64,000 nt of DNA from Thinopyrum elongatum (Eukaryota; Streptophyta; Magnoliopsida; Poales; Poaceae): positions 305,113,048-305,177,047 of the forward strand of contig CM022302.1 of the NCBI GenBank assembly GCA_011799875.1, read 5' to 3'. Below are positions 43,580-54,810 of the stretch, piece by piece. The position numbers and the translations under genes are program-made. Position 1 is the stretch's first letter. Each line of letters opens with the position of its first letter. The notes beneath the pieces were generated by a model. That model did not search any database, was not told the origin of the DNA, and was given only the letters and a program-made list of their open reading frames with translations.

Positions 43580-46500
43580 TGTTGGGACCCTGATCCTAAG
43601 TCACACCAATCTAGCATGTAACACATCATATCACTTTGCGGCCTCGCGCCCGGTATCCCCACGGGTGCCACCTTACCTGGCCCGGGACCGTTTGCACCTT
43701 TTGGCTCACGTATATGATAGTGTTGCTAGCATCCATATGACAGAGAACCCGGGCCGACATGACTAGTCGTAAACCCAAGGTGGCACTAACTTACAGGGAC
43801 AGGCATACATGATCCAGCAATGTACGTGTCGGTCAACAGCGTGTGCAACCGAGTCGTATCAAGCTACAAGGACTGCAGTAAAACACCGCGTGACATTTCC
43901 CCGAAGGGACAGACACAGGAGCAAAGAAGGACACATGCCGATCATCCCATTTGTTCCGGAGCAGTAGCAAGCTACCATGGCTCAGTGGAAGCACTAGGAG
44001 ACATTTCCCCATAAGAGAGACTACCAAGAATAAACAACTAGATTGTTGGATCCCACACATACCAATACACGTTACACGTACGCATAACATGCACGATATG
44101 TATAGATACAACATGGCATTACAACATAACTCAACAACTCATATAGATAAAGGCCCAGAAGAGCCTCATAGCATTTATTACAAACAGACATCACATGACC
44201 CAACATACAGAGCATACAGGCAACAGAAGCATAACATGTCTGAGTACAGACAACTACAAATGGAAAAGGCTGAGAAGCCTGACTATCTACAAGACCCTCC
44301 CAAGGGACAAGACCCTCCCAAGCTAAATGTCGAAGTCCACGCGGAACTACTAGTGTAACTGAAGTCTCCTTTGAAAAACGTTAATTAAGCAAACGTGAGT
44401 ACAAATGTACCCAGCAAGACTTACATCAGAACTAGCTACATATGCATCAGTAACAACAAAGGGGTGGTGGAGTTTAACTGCAGCAAGCCTGCTTTGACTC
44501 AGTGGCTATCCTGTACTATGACTGCTGGTAACTCTTTTGAGGTGGCGCACACGAGTCCACATATTCACCATATCAATACACCACTATGGATCCGCTCCCG
44601 TCTCCCTATGAGAAGGCCATCCATAGCACTCACGCTTATCTTGCGCATTTTAGAGTATTCACTTTCACTTGTCTATGAACTACATAAGCAACCAAGTAGT
44701 CCATTACCGCGTACACGGCTATTCGAATAGTTTGATAACCCTGCAGGGGTGTACTTCTTCACACACGCTTTCACCACTTGTCGCCGCTTACACGACAAGT
44801 ACTCAGCAACCTTCAAGAAGAAGCCTAGCAAGGGTGTCGGTCACGACATGACTAACCACACAAGTCTCTAGTCTAGGTTTATTGCCTATTCATGTTCCAT
44901 CTGCAGGGAGTCCGGCGGAGGTTTCCACTACGACCCCAAACGATGTGTGCAGGTTTCCTGAGTCACCAAACGGGTGACTCGGTACACCGAGCCACATGCC
45001 CACCGCATCACAGCCCACCCCTAGGGTCAGCGCTGTGCACGGCCTCCAGCATACTACAAACACCAGAAACTACTTGCAACTCCTGGACAGAGGACATGGT
45101 AATTAATAAGTCAAGAGGGTCCATTGGTTTCGGGCCCAACGCGTGGTAGTAGCTGATCTTGAATCACACACACAGAACTCAGGTCCTAGGGACGGTTCCA
45201 ATGAAACGACCCACCATGTACTCCTACATGGCCTCTCATCGATACCTTTACCAAAACATGTTCACACTTCACTCTCATTACCGACACAACCATTTCACTC
45301 CAATCCATCACCCAGATGAACCAGCCCTGACACAACTCTAAGCATAGCAGGCATAGCATGGTAGGAAACACAACATGGCTCAATCAACTCCTACACATGC
45401 TAGTGGGTTTCATCTAGTTACTGTGGCAAAGACAGGTCATGCAGAGGAAAGGGGTTCAACTACCGTAGCACACGGTAATTTGAAACGTTGTTGTCTTAAT
45501 GCAGTAAATGAGAGCAAGAGCGAGAAGATGGGATTGTATTGAGATGATCAATGGGGGTTGCTTGCCTGGCACTTCTGAGGATAGTATAGCTCTTCATCGG
45601 TGTCAACGATCACAACATCGGAACAACGTCCACTGAGAGGGAACAACACCGGCAAACAGAGAAAGAACACAATCAATGCAATGCAAAAATATGATGCATG
45701 AATGTGACATGGCAATATGCTGTGAATTGAGCTAATGCAGCTAGTAACAGAAGGGTTTGGGTTGATTTGAACCAAAGGTTCAAATTCAAATTCAAACTAT
45801 GAATTTCCAAAGTGCATTAACATGTTTTGATCTATACCGCAAGGTTAAGTTGCTTTATCATGCATGAAGCCAGTACCAATGGATAGATTGGATTTTTCTG
45901 ATAATTTTTCATATATAAATTATTCCATTTGGAGTTACGGTTGATTTTCTATGATTTTTAGAAGTTTAGGCATTTTTCTGGATTTTCTAATTATTTAGAA
46001 TTAAACTAGTTCCAAAAAATGAATTACTGTGTCAGCACTATGTCAGGATGATGTCAGCGAGTCAATGGGTCAGCCCAGGTCAAACTGACTAGTGGGGCCC
46101 GCTTGTCGGTGTCTAACAAAACTAACCTAATTTAATTAGCACTAACCTAGGTTAATTAGCAGGGCGGGGCCCGCATGTCAGTGACCCAGGGGGTCAAATC
46201 CCTGGTCAAACTGGGGCTAATCCACCGGTGGCTCGACGTCGGCAAGGCCAGACACGGCGGCGAGGTGCGGGTTTCCTCCTCCGGCGACCAAATGGCCGGC
46301 GGAGGGTATCGATGTGATGCGGACGCTCGTCCATATCGAGTGGTGGTAGTGGTTGGGCCAGGGGTGGCCGGAGTCGTCGCCGGCGGCGACCTTGGCGGTT
46401 GCCGGAGCTAGGGTGATCTCAGGGTCAAGGCTACGGCAGGCGAGGCGGCTCATGCGGGGCACCTATGGGCTCTACACGGCACGGGGAGCAAGCTGCGCAC

Positions 46501-47536
46501 GACGGCCGGGCCGTTAGGTGGCCAGAGACACGTCGGCGGCGCCGCATGCGGGTGAGCATGGTGCAGTGGCTATGGTGCATGAGGGATAGAACGAAGAGGG
46601 GGAGGATGGGCAGAAGCTCACGGCGGAGTCGACGGTGGTCTTGGCGAGCTCGGGGAGGGGCTGATGAGGTCGTGCGGGCGCCGGCGATCTCGAGGCTGAG
46701 GCGGCGAAGACGGCGGTGCAGAGGGTGATGCAGGGCGTCCAACATCGCACGAGTTGACGAAGAGGCACGGGCGATGGAGGCGGAGCCCGTGGGCAGGTTA
46801 GAGAGGCAAGGGGAGCACGGTGGCTGCGGTTTCATGGTGGCGAGAGCTTGGCGGTTGAGGCCATGGCGAGGAGAGGGCGAGAGAGAGGACAGAGGGGAAG
46901 AGTGAGACGTCCAGGGGGTCGGGGTGGCGCTGAGGAGAAGGCCCGAGGCGTCGCTGTGACCTCGGTGATGCAGGCGAGCAGGGAGGTGCGTGGCGCCACG
47001 GGCGCACGTGCACTGTTTCTCTCCTCTGCCTATAGGCAGAGGTAGGTGATGACTGGCATGGGCCAGGTGCGCCGGCACAGCCAGGTGAGTGGCCTCTGGC
47101 CTTTTCTCTCTCTCTCTCTCTCCTATTTTTTCTTTTTCTTTTTCTGTTGTTGTTTTTGATTTAGCAAAAATACTAAACCCTATGGGCACCTCTGAAATTA
47201 ATTCCAACAGCCCTTAAACATTTCTAGAATTATTTGGACATTTAAAAATATTAATAGCATTTAAATGTCCAGGTTCAAATACTTATGATTTAATTCAATA
47301 ATCCAAAGTGACCTAGAAAAATGTGCACCATTTTTGGCAGAGGTTTTGGACCAATTCAAAAATGATGAAAATTTATGAAGGGCATTTCAGGTTCATTGAA
47401 AATTATTTTGGTAAACCCTAGTTGATTTAAGTGGTGCTAGGGGTTTATGCCATCCCCATTTCAAGTTTCAGGAAAAAATGAACATGATGCATCACTCTAG
47501 CTAGTCCTAATGCAAGCACTAACTAGGGTTGTGACA
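43580..47536 (-). repeat. 5' LTR of the LARD (right)
   Basis: Plus-strand start TGTTGGGACCC, end GGGTTGTGACA. About a dozen differences from the left LTR in the first 220 bp by eye, fewer later. Confidence 0.9.
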
Positions 47537-47541
47537 TTGTC

Positions 47542-48015
47542 TCAAATTAAACAAAAAAAATATGACAACCTATTTGTGCCATATCATGTGACCATGCTCA
47601 GTTTCATGAATTTCAGGTCAGTTTTGGATTTTCTGGAATTTAAAATCCAGGATTCGAAACAATATCATAACCTGCATCATGAAATAAATTTTCAATCCAT
47701 ACATCTTTACTGTTGTAGATGTTAATATTTCTTAAGAAAGGATTAGGTCAAACATTTTGCTTAGTTAGACTTCAGAAGAGTTATATATGCGGAGTAAAAA
47801 GATAATCCCTCCATACCAGTGCATTGCCTGATATAGTAACTCTAGTAGGCACGAACAATGCACGAACGAAATCAACAAACGGAGCTCCATTCTGTGCTCA
47901 TCTTGGTGTAGTACTATTAGTACTAGGCAATGGAGTTGACGGGTGACCTTGGGTAGTGGCGACCAAGGGAATTGAATCGTGCTCGGCACGGTAGGTAACG
48001 TCGGCTAGTTACTAA
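47542..48015. other. intergenic DNA between LARD and MITE
   Basis: AT-rich, continues the sequence interrupted at 36,167. No gene seen. Confidence 0.5.
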
Positions 48016-48319
48016 GGGCCTCTTTGATTCGTAGGATTTTGAAAATGTAGGAATAGGAAAAGTATAGGGTTGGAGTGGCATGCCCACTTGAATCCTATAG
48101 GATTAGCAATGAGTGTTTGATGCCATAGGAAAAACAAAGGAATTGTAAAAAGAGGTTGAAGTGGATGTTAGATTTCCTATGAAATGTAGTACAAAATATT
48201 TCATAGGAAAAATTCCTATGGGATTCAATCCTATGAATCAAAGGACCAACATAGGAAAAATCCCTAAGGATTTCAGTCCTCCAGAAATCCTATAAAATTC
48301 TTTTGAATCCAAGGAGCCC
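48016..48319. mobile_element. Tourist-like MITE (PIF/Harbinger)
   Basis: 304 bp bounded by GGGCCTCTTTGATTCGTAGG at the left and the imperfect inverted copy AATCCAAGGAGCCC at the right, with TAA on each side (48,013-48,015 and 48,320-48,322). A 3-bp TAA target duplication and GGGCC-type ends identify a non-autonomous PIF/Harbinger element. The interior is rich in CCTATGAAAT/ATTTCATAGG palindromes and has no ORF. Confidence 0.88.
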
Positions 48320-48374
48320 TAAAGCACCCCTCCATTGTTCGTCGGTTGTCATTATGGACCAGGAACATGAGGGG

Positions 48375-50880
48375 AATTTCCTAGGGCTGGAATTCTGGCC
48401 GCCAGATATTTTGACAAGAAATGCGGAGGCTCAAGTGGAGGCGCGAAGTTTAATATCAGGATTCTTTTGGTTGGGGTTGGCTAATGTGCATACTACGCAC
48501 GCCACCACCAGGACACGAGCCCCAGTCTGGCTGGTACGCCATCGGGTGCTACCATTCGAGAATGCGAAAGGAATCTTTTTTTAACTTGCCGAATGAATCT
48601 ATATGTATTACAATGCCCGTATTTTCCTTGCAAATAACTGGTCATTCCAAAAGGCACGGTAATTGATTTATGACGAGTTCTTGAATTAGAGTGAGTTTGT
48701 GATATAGTGATCTCAACGTGGATGTATGACCATGCATGTATGACACGAATTCAAAACTAAAATGTAAGCCATGCATGGTCCTCAATTTAATATTTGAAAC
48801 ATGAATATTAAGTCTAGTACTATGTACATGCAAATGTTGTGTTTAGGTCTCTCCATCGACACCCCCCAACCACCACACATACTTCAGGTATCGATCGATC
48901 TTCATTTCTTTGTTAATAGAGATATTGGTATCCGACAAACTCGCGCTCATTATTTCTCTTCATGTTTCGATCTCCATTTATGTCACACCCGCCCACACAC
49001 TCTCAACAAATGTATTTCTCACACACAACCTCGTCGTGCCCTCCATGACAAACCCTCCCTCTCTCTCTCTCAAGACACGTACGTTGCCTTTGTAAAACAC
49101 CTTCACCGTGCGCGCACACACAAAGTCTATCTAGGCCACTCTCGGTAACTATCTCCCTCCAGCCCTCACTGCAGCTTCGCTGCACGATATCTCAGTGTAT
49201 CGTCTTTAACATTCGAGTGTACGCTAGGCCACACTCACTCGATCTCTCCCTCTATAAATGACTCAATTGACCTCGCTTTCTCACGTTGTCTCTCTCACAC
49301 CTAGACGCTCCCACTACACCTCTTGCATAGGCGGAGCTATGTAGATCGTCGGGGGGTAACCCCTCGACCTTAGATAAAATTGTGAAGCTCTGTTTAGGAT
49401 TGTTTAGATTATATTTTTTGAACATTATATTTGTCCCCACCCTCCCAAACACCGATGGGTTGTGCACCCCCTCAGGAGAATATCATATGCCCCCACATCG
49501 TAGATGCTATATGGAGCGTGTAGATCTGAGATATAGTGGCTCACAAGTTGTCTTAATATTTTTACAAGAAACCATAATGGGTTTGGGAATTTCACACAAT
49601 TAGTACCAAAACTACTCAGATGCCCTTGGATCCCATATCCAATGGCCTCGAAGCTCGTATCATCGTAGCACCTAAGATGAGGGAAGACCTTATATTCTCT
49701 TGTGTATAAGAATATCACGTGCTACCACACCTTAGATGCTGTGGTGATACAAGCTCCTCAGAGCCGTTGGATCTGAGATCCAACGACTCCTTGGTGGTTC
49801 AAATGTTTTTGTAGAAAAGCCCCCAAAAAATTTGGGCGCAGCCCACAAGCACAAAGATTACTCAGATGCCATTGGATCTCAGATCGAACGACCTCGAAGC
49901 TCGTATCACCGTAGCATCCAAGCTGCGAGAGCACCTGATGTTTTCTCGCACGGCGGAATATGAGGTGCTCCCACACCGTAGATTCTATGGTGATACGAGT
50001 TCCCGGGAGATCTAATGGCTTTCAGTAGAAGGTTTGAATGTTTTTTGCAATATAGGCCTCACAGAGTTTGGGAATTGCGCAGAAAGTACAAATACTACGC
50101 ACATGGCATTGGATCTCTGATCCAATGACCTAGATGCTCGTATCGCCGTAGCGGCTAATTAAGCTGCGGGGAGCATCTAATATGAGCTACTGGGAGCCGT
50201 TGGATCCAAGATCCAGTGGCTCACACAAGGCCTGAATGGTTTTTTTGCAAAAAAACCCTTGGAGAGTTTGGAAATTGCGCATAATTACAAAGACTACTCC
50301 CAAGCCATTGGATCTCACATCTAACGACGTAAAATCTCGTATCACCATAGCATCTAAGCTGCGGGGAATATGTGATATTCTATGTCACTGTCATTTTTGT
50401 TCGTAAACTTGCAAAATACATGTAACTGGTGCCGTAACTTGTCTAACCGTGCAAAGTGTTTGTGCAAAAAAACCATCCTACACTGAAATATGGGAACAAC
50501 ACATAGGAGGCCCACTTGTCATTGATCAAATTGGGACCTAAAACTAACAAATCTGAATGACGAGATTTGAATCGGCAACCTGGAGTACAAAGCGTACATC
50601 GATAGCCTGAAACCGCAACGGTTGTTGGCTTTGTCGCATAAATTGATTTTGTACAGTATTACGTTGAGTAGAGTAGAGGGAGTGGCTCGTCACCAGGTGC
50701 ATTAACGTTGACTGACTTACTGGTGGGTCCCATGTCTGCCATCTCTCTCTCCTCTCCATCCAGTAGTACAACCATTAGACGCACGTGCACACATGAAGAG
50801 CAGCGTGAGCTTGCCATGGTGTTATTATAACTAAAAAAATGCTTGGAAAATAGATGAATCGCCTAGAACAAGAGACATTG
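48375..50880. repeat. segment B of the old duplication (pair with 31,835-34,800)
   Basis: GGGCTGGAATTCTGGCCGCC matches the start of segment A, and similarity continues through GGACACGAGCCCCAGTCTGG, the CTCTCTC-rich part and CTTAGATAAAATTGTGAAG at 49,370. It breaks at the satellite-like block and resumes near 50,700. Shorter than A because A carries the expanded 190-bp repeat. Confidence 0.7.
49480..50375. repeat. ~190-245-bp tandem repeat, about 4 copies
   Basis: Units contain ACTCAGATGCC(A/C)TTGGATCTCA, GAAGCTCGTATCACCGTAGC, AAGCTGCG and TTTGGGAATTGCGCA-type phrases, anchored near 49,611, 49,857, 50,094 and 50,285. Each has palindromic CGTTGGATCTGAGATCCAACG-like cores. It is absent from segment A. 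Confidence 0.8.
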
Positions 50881-51621
50881 TGGCTGGTCGAGACGGAACT
50901 AACCACACCTATCCTACGTGCCACATTAGCATGATGAAGCTGTGTGGCTAGTGGGGTGTTTTCGACTGACTAGCTGGGTCCCGAGGTCGAACCATAGGTA
51001 GTTTGATACAGTTTATTTTTACAAGCACATTTTTCCTCCGTGGCGAGACGTGGCACACCCTACCGTGCGGTTTCTAGGTCCTCCCGGGTGGTGCACGCAT
51101 ATTTTCTTCCTTGCCGAGACGTGGGACGCCCTACCGCGTGTTTTCTGGGTTCTCCTCGGTCGTAGCGCCAAAGCAAGTAAATGAGTCATCAAATCACAAA
51201 AGCCCACCTTTCCCGCCGAGTACATCAGTGAAGCATGGTGGCTAGCTAGTTGGGCTAGTGCGACCGAGTAGCTAGGCCGCCGCCACATTTGTTTTTTCAC
51301 CCCTTTTTTCTCTCCTTGTCGGTAGGTAAATTTAAATATCCACCGCTGTGTTGCACAAGTCTTTGGGTGCAGCAGGCACGGCAGGATTTTTATTTTTTTG
51401 ATTGACGGGAGCAGGCGCGGCAGCAATTAGTCATGATGACTCCGCCTGTAAAACCCACTGCTCCCTGAAGTGAAAAGTCGTCGACTGGTGTTTTCCTATG
51501 GTGAAAACCAAAAGATTCACCCTGCTCCTTGGCTGGCTCCCTCCGCCTTCCCGTAGATTGCATTGCCTTTCAGCCGTTTCGCCCCCTTTGCTTCCTCTCC
51601 CCATTGCTTCTATTTGGTTCC
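50881..51621. other. 5' flank of the coiled-coil ORF
   Basis: Contains a ~75-bp direct duplication (GGCGAGACGTGGCACACCCT near 51,040; GCCGAGACGTGGGACGCCCT near 51,115) and a phrase, GTCATCAAATCACAAAA near 51,184, that recurs upstream of the 53.5-kb gene at 53,158. A CT-rich leader precedes the ATG. Confidence 0.5.
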
Positions 51622-52326
51622 ATGGCGGCGCACCAGATGACGGACTCTGAGGTGAGTCGCCTTACACAGGAGCTCCATGCCAAGGATGCAGAGCTCAGGG
51701 CCAATGACGTGGAGCTCCGTGAGCTCAAGGAGGAGAGGAGTTCCATGCTCCTCCTTTATGTGTGGGAGTTCATGAAGCTTCAAAAGCGGCAGGCGTCCAC
51801 CACAAAGATGCTCGAGGCGTCTGCGACATTGCTGCAGAAAGCAGGAGATACAATAGGCGGTCAGGCGAGCCGGCTGGAGTGCGAGCGGGCTGATCGTGAC
51901 GAGGTACAGGATCGCCTCAATGACTTGCTGGACCATGTTGCCACACATGTGTTGCAGCTGCGCGATGCCTACCGTGTTGCCATCGTGACCATGCCGGTCG
52001 TCGGGCTAAACCCATTCGACCACCCCATCGACTTCAACGAGTTGCGGCTTCCTGACCTGGTCTCCTTCGTCACCTATATCTCCGAGGAGCTGAGCCGTCT
52101 CCGCACGATGGTGGGGGCGGAGCTGGACAGGGAGGGGTTGCGGGCGGCCATCGCCGTTGCCGGGCGAATCCTCTCAGGGCTTCGTCATCGGAATTCATTC
52201 GTGCCATTGGACGCCGTCTTTGACGAGCTGGCTCTCGTCGACCGGGAGCGGGCTCTGCGGGCGGTGGCACCCTGCAGCACCAACGACGTGCACCGTGAGA
52301 AGCAGAGGGACTTCTATGGTGTTTAG
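51622..52326 (+). CDS. intact coiled-coil protein, 234 aa, unknown function
   Basis: A single uninterrupted exon starts MAAHQMTDSEVSRLTQELHA. An in-frame ATG at 51,529 would add 31 residues, but that stretch (CIAFQPFRPLCFLSPLLLFG) reads like translated leader. Residues ~5-50 and ~70-115 have heptad patterns typical of a coiled coil (AKDAELRANDVELRELKEER). The C-terminal half (FDHPIDFNELRLPDLVSFVT, ISEELSRLRTMVGAELDREG) is alpha-helical and globular-looking. No transmembrane segment or nuclear signal is obvious. It resembles the coiled-coil-plus-helix layout of gypsy-associated antisense ORF products in grasses, but no homology is claimed. Absence of stops in a decayed region is notable. Confidence 0.55.
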   Translation: MAAHQMTDSEVSRLTQELHAKDAELRANDVELRELKEERSSMLLLYVWEFMKLQKRQASTTKMLEASATLLQKAGDTIGGQASRLECERADRDEVQDRLNDLLDHVATHVLQLRDAYRVAIVTMPVVGLNPFDHPIDFNELRLPDLVSFVTYISEELSRLRTMVGAELDREGLRAAIAVAGRILSGLRHRNSFVPLDAVFDELALVDRERALRAVAPCSTNDVHREKQRDFYGV

Positions 52327-53282
52327 GTGTCCTCTGCATGGGCATGTCTCGGTGCAACATGACCGTTGGATCAAAGTCAGACGGTGCAGATCAATCACTG
52401 TAGCACAAAGCGTGCGGGTGTGTTTGGTTGCATTCTCATCTCAATATAGTTGTTCTCTCTTCATGCATGCTCATCTCAGCACCCCTCTTCATGCATGCTC
52501 TGCATGCTCCTAGTGTATTTGTGTTAACCTAGTGTGGACTCATGCACCCTTCATGCACTCTGCCAAACACCCAAAAGTTGGTCGAGAAGGGAACTTTTGC
52601 TCCCATGCACCCTTCATACACCCTACCTAACACTCATTCGTGCTTCATATGGTTCATGTACTGTGGAGTACTATAGCACCGTACTCTCCGTGCGCTGTAG
52701 ACATAGTTCTGTTAACATTGATCTCACCATTCATTCTCGACCGGACAGTCAAAAAAGGGGCATGTTACATTACTGTTCATAGTTGACATGCGCACAATAT
52801 CATTTTTTATCGTCATATCTTACTACACTAGCAACAATATTATGGTACTGACATATGAACCACTTCACATGCCTAGTAGTAGGAGTACTGTGTGTTCAAG
52901 TGGCTGCCGTGTTTCGCACTCCTCCGTCGTAAGAGTGGAAACGCTCGCTGTAATCATTTTTGTTTTTCAGGAACAGTGGACACGCTCTACCACGCGGATC
53001 CTCCTCGACGGTTGTCAGGAACCTTGCTACTCACTTTCACCGACGTGTGGGACAACCAGCATCGGGGTCCACTTGCCATGCACTAAATTACTCCGTACTA
53101 GAGTGCAAACTGCACGGTAGACTACCCCGGTCGAAGCGCCGCAGTAATGCCCAATGAGCCGTCAAATCACAAAACCCCCACCTTTCGAGCAGTAAGTTGG
53201 ATGGATGAAGCAACCATCATTTCACTCTTCTCCCTCAGCTTCCTCTCTTGAAGAAAACCCCAACTCGCTTCTCCCTCATCTT
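52327..53282. other. intergenic DNA upstream of the split gene
   Basis: Contains the 3' flank of the coiled-coil ORF, the MITE-like unit at 52,416-52,572, and CATGCA-rich sequence. No gene supported. Confidence 0.5.
52416..52572. mobile_element. possible small MITE
   Basis: GGGTGTGTTTGGTTGC at the left and GCCAAACACCC at the right are imperfect inverted ends of a type common in grass MITEs. The target duplication is not clear. Confidence 0.35.
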
Positions 53283-53350
53283 GTTCCTCATTTCTTCAAG
53301 AAAACCCCGACGCGGTTCTGCCATTGTTCTTCTCTCCCAAAGAAGGAAAG

Positions 53351-53482
53351 GTGAGTGCATCAATGGTGTTGCTTCTGGCCAAGGCCCGGTCTTGCAACCC
53401 CGCGACTGATCCTATAACTCCCTCTCTGTTCTTCTTTTGGGTTTGTGATTATGGTTTCTTTTCTTTTATTTCTATTTGACAG
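53351..53482 (+). other. 5'-UTR intron of the split host gene
   Basis: GGAAAG|GTGAGTGC donor at 53,351 and TCTATTTGACAG acceptor at 53,482, with a CT-rich leader exon upstream from about 53,220. The ATG follows 7 bases after the acceptor. Confidence 0.55.
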
Positions 53483-53489
53483 TTTCTTG

Positions 53490-53623
53490 ATGGACCCTGG
53501 AGCACCGGCCGAAGTGATGTCTATGGCTCTGGCCAAAACCGTCGAGGCTCAGGGTATGAAGAAGCGCAAGCACCCCGCTGAGACTACCGCAGACAAGCTC
53601 AAGGCCATCGCCCTATCCAAGCC
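53490..53623 (+). pseudogene. host gene, 5' part, split by a retrotransposon
   Basis: From the ATG at 53,490 the frame reads MDPGAPAEVMSMALAKTVEA, then MKKRKHPAETTADKLKAIAL and stops being host sequence at the target site AAGCC (53,619-53,623). The remainder of the ORF lies 9.6 kb away at 63,257. It is small, basic in the middle, with no domain I recognise. A leader intron and a CT-rich leader give it a normal gene layout. Confidence 0.6.
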
Positions 53624-54501
53624 TATCAGATTTAGGGCTCCACAGACCCAAGAAAGGTTCGAACTCTGGGGCGTGTGCGAAGAAGTCAACCTATCCAGCC
53701 AACCAGCTCATCGCCCCATGGCCTAGCTCAATTCACACGAACAAGGAAAAAGATGAACAAGGCAGTTTACCCAGGTTCGGGCCACCTTGCGGTGTAAGAC
53801 CCTACTCCTGCTTTGTGGTCAATTGGCCTCACGAGGGGCTGAGGATGAACTAGTACAACGGACAAACAACCTCATGAGGTTTGGGGGTGAGGGAATGAGT
53901 CGATGAGGTTCGGATCCCTCTCTACAGTGGTGGCTAACCTATACTTATAGTGGCCTTGGTCCTCTTCCCCCAAAACGTAGGCAGGAAGGGATCCCACAGT
54001 GGCCAATTTGAAAGGGGACAATTAGTACATCTTATCCTGACGAAAGGTGGTCTTCGCCTGCAAAGCTTCTGGTCGTGATGCAGCGGTGGGCTCGGGGATG
54101 ACATCCGTCCTGCCGCGCCGGTGGCCTTGGTCTCGTTGCACCGGAATAGAAACCTTTGCCAGATTCCTCAGGAACCCACGTCTGTCCTTGCCTGCTTACC
54201 ACCAAAGACGAAACTACTTTCTCTGCGCCCGCTAGTGCCTGCCTAGCTTGGTCCTCATGGCTTGCATCATGGTAGCCTCATGAGGCTGGGTACCTGCATA
54301 GAAATCTCCGCTCCTCAGGAGGCAGCCTGGGGAGGCTGCTTCCTCGGGATGTCTTGGTGTCGTCCGCCACATGAGGCTTGGCCCTTCGCGAGGGTCTTGT
54401 CTTGATAGCCTTGGAGGTGGGCCGTGCCAGGTCATCGATGGAGCCACGCCGTGGGCCGCAGGCAGGCAATTGTGGGTACCGTGGTTCCCAGAACGCCGAC
54501 A
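53624..54501 (-). repeat. 3' LTR (left)
   Basis: 878 bp. The plus-strand start is TATCAG where the other LTR has TGTCAG, so the terminal G has mutated; it ends AACGCCGACA. A minus-strand TATA box (CTATAAGTATAGG) lies at 53,938-53,950. Confidence 0.9.
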
Positions 54502-54810
54502 GTAGCCCCGGGGCCCAAGGCGTGCTAGGACTTGGCTTCGAGGCGAAGCCAAAAGGCAAGGGTGAAGCGCCACGGGCCCTAATTGCCTGCAAGCCAGGCT
54601 GACGCGTGGTGCTTGATGGGACATGGGCATCTCCGCTTCCCCACGCCGCCTCGGCAACTGCTCAGGCTGAAAAAAGACTGGCGCTCGCTACCGAGCCATC
54701 ATTGCCTTCTCTACGCCTCGCCCCAGATACCCTTTCTCCTAGCCGAGAGCATCTCCAGATCTGGTTGCGTTCCTGCTTCCTTCTTCACCTCTTCCTCCAA
54801 GATCTCGCGG

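Larger units (their letters stand above)
36168..47536 (-). mobile_element. LARD-type gypsy retrotransposon derivative, 11.4 kb
   Basis: Two ~3.96-kb LTRs flank a 3.45-kb interior without a gag-pol frame. TTGTC occurs at 36,163-36,167 and 47,537-47,541, a perfect target-site duplication. The primer-binding site (TGGTATCAGAGCC on the minus strand) sits inside the right LTR and a purine tract (GAGTGGGGGTGAG) inside the left one, so the element is on the minus strand. LTR and interior sizes fit the Large Retrotransposon Derivatives of Triticeae. It must be moved by another element's proteins. Confidence 0.9.
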
